From contig NC_044029.1 in assembly GCF_900496995.4 (NCBI RefSeq), positions 8,308,001 through 8,372,000 of the forward strand: DNA of 64,000 nt, read 5' to 3'. The position numbers and the translations under genes were made by a program. Below, in pieces: positions 62,661 to 64,000 of this stretch (position 1 is its first letter; each line of letters opens with the position of its first letter). This stretch comes from Aquila chrysaetos chrysaetos. Taxonomy: Eukaryota > Chordata > Aves > Accipitriformes > Accipitridae. The notes under the pieces are model-generated. The model saw nothing but the letters and a program-made list of their open reading frames with translations. It had not been told where the DNA came from and ran no database searches.

Positions 62661-64000
62661 CTGCACCTCTGTAATATACGATTTATCTATAGGTGAGCGT
62701 ACATACGTATGCACACACACATAGATATCCATGTGTATATATATACAAGTGTACATATACATGAACAGTTTATGTATGTATTTTTATATAGAGAGCATAT
62801 GCGTCAGCTCCAGTAAAAATACACATAATTTTACAAGTAGTATCTGATAAGAACACGTGCCAGCCAACAAGAGTTAACTTTTGAAGCTGTTTTCAAGTTA
62901 GTCCATTGTTTGTAGGATGATTGATCTGATCACTGCCAGACTTGCAATTAACAATAAGAAGCAAGTGGTATGATGATGAGTAATATAATCACTATCCATG
63001 TAAGTAACCCAAATGTACAGTCATACTCATTCTTTTACCCATCATAAAACAAAGTCCGTTTGCTAAATTAAAACACTACATGCTAGATTGCTAACTCATT
63101 TGTTTTCAGTGAACTTGAATTTGAGCCACAGGTGTTTTAGTTTATACAGAAGCATTTCATAACAATACTTATTTATTCAAAGACTTAATTTCATCCCATA
63201 CAGTTCATAAATTTCAGAGATACTACATTTCTAAATGCATTTGTAGAATTATAACCTTTCTTTTGTAGGTACTCTCAGAACTTTTTTACCAGCCTCTCGT
63301 TATGAATTCAGATCTATTAAGTTTCCTTTCATTTTTCCCTTTACCTGCTAATCTGCATAAAAACTATAGCTAAATCTTTCACATCAGGCATTCTGCACAT
63401 AGTAACTATCACCCTTTGGCGGGTATGAGGGAGTAAGAGCTCCCTCTTTTTTCTTCTTGCAACACAAGCTGTTTGAGTCCAGGTTTCACAGTGGTGCATC
63501 CAAATTCATTTACACAAGTTTTCCAAGGGACTTAATAGATTCTGTTTGCAGGAATTCTGTGATTTATAATACTTCTATTTCTCACGTCAAAGGAGATGAC
63601 ATAGAAAAGATTACAGTGTTTTAGATCAGATGTAAGAGAGAAAATTCTGAAGAAGAAACCAAACATAAAATCTGCTAAACCACTGTAAAGAGAAAATAAG
63701 AACATGTGGCTTTGGGGTTTTTTTAATAAACTTTCTAAATAAACAAAGCTAAAATGGCTGAAATCACCCTTCCCTCCTCTAACTCCATTTTAGTTTTTAA
63801 CTGAAAAGGCCAAGCCCTCAAGTATGTACTGTACTGTAACTCTAGCCAAATTCAAACTGCATGAACTAAGGAGCTGGCCTAGTGAATTTATACAACAGAT
63901 AATTTGCTCTGTCAAATAGAAGGTTAAATTCTCAAAGACATAAATATTCTACTGGTGCAGAAAGTAATTAGGTTAAAATAATGAGAGAGATTCAAATTAC
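62661..64000. other. No gene seen to the window end
   Basis: Starts with a CA/TA/TG-alternating low-complexity stretch (about 62,693-62,765) and continues as AT-rich unique-looking DNA. No frame of note. Confidence 0.6.
62693..62765. repeat. Alternating purine-pyrimidine tract
   Basis: GTACATACGTATGCACACAC, then ATGTGTATATATATACAAGTG-like units, containing several short palindromes (TACGTA, GTATATAC). A degenerate (CA/TA)n microsatellite. Confidence 0.65.

Noticed and set aside
1-64000. CRISPR arrays, operons, phage or bacterial features
   Set aside because: No regularly spaced direct repeats and no dense coding; splice-like sites, LINE and LTR content indicate a vertebrate nuclear genome.

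Overview
The window looks like nuclear DNA from a bird. It is AT-rich, rich in stops in every frame, and carries no operon-like or dense gene layout. The lineage call rests on the mobile elements: a 2.7 kb CR1-type non-LTR retrotransposon with the diagnostic 3' octamer tail (31.88-34.57 kb), two to three older CR1 remnants, and an LTR of a type I recall as common in neoavian genomes (13.15-13.71 kb), with a second truncated piece at 62.6 kb. Neoaves is an inference from memory of that LTR and was not checked by search.

Layout: 1-11.2 kb is unique AT-rich sequence with short homopolymer tracts. 11.2-13.15 kb holds an AGTA microsatellite and one copy of an old dyad-containing repeat. 13.15-13.71 kb is a solo LTR on the minus strand with visible CRE, TATA and poly(A) signals, followed 226 bp later by an A22 tract. 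13.96-24.2 kb is mostly unique, with two CpG-rich patches, a CR1 3' remnant near 19.0 kb and another old-repeat copy near 21.8 kb. An antisense CR1 reverse-transcriptase fragment lies at 24.2-24.5 kb and the best old-repeat copy at 26.9 kb. 31.79-34.57 kb is a C/A low-complexity tract abutting the large broken CR1. 34.6-62.3 kb is largely featureless, with a further old-repeat copy at 39.9 kb, a few GC-rich patches, a 20 bp perfect palindrome and small tandem duplications. At 62.33-62.57 kb there is an open, CpG-retaining segment flanked by good splice-site matches: the only plausible cellular coding exon I found, and I could not recognise its product.

The region therefore reads as a gene desert or the inside of a very large intron. 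The longest open frames belong to the CR1 or lie antisense to it. No rRNA, tRNA, CRISPR array or bacterial-style regulatory site was seen. The most interesting items are the candidate exon beside an LTR fragment, the LTR promoter with a consensus CRE next to its TATA box, the CR1 copy whose catalytic FADD is FAND, and four copies of an unnamed ancient repeat whose best copy forms an inverted repeat around a tRNA T-loop-like motif.
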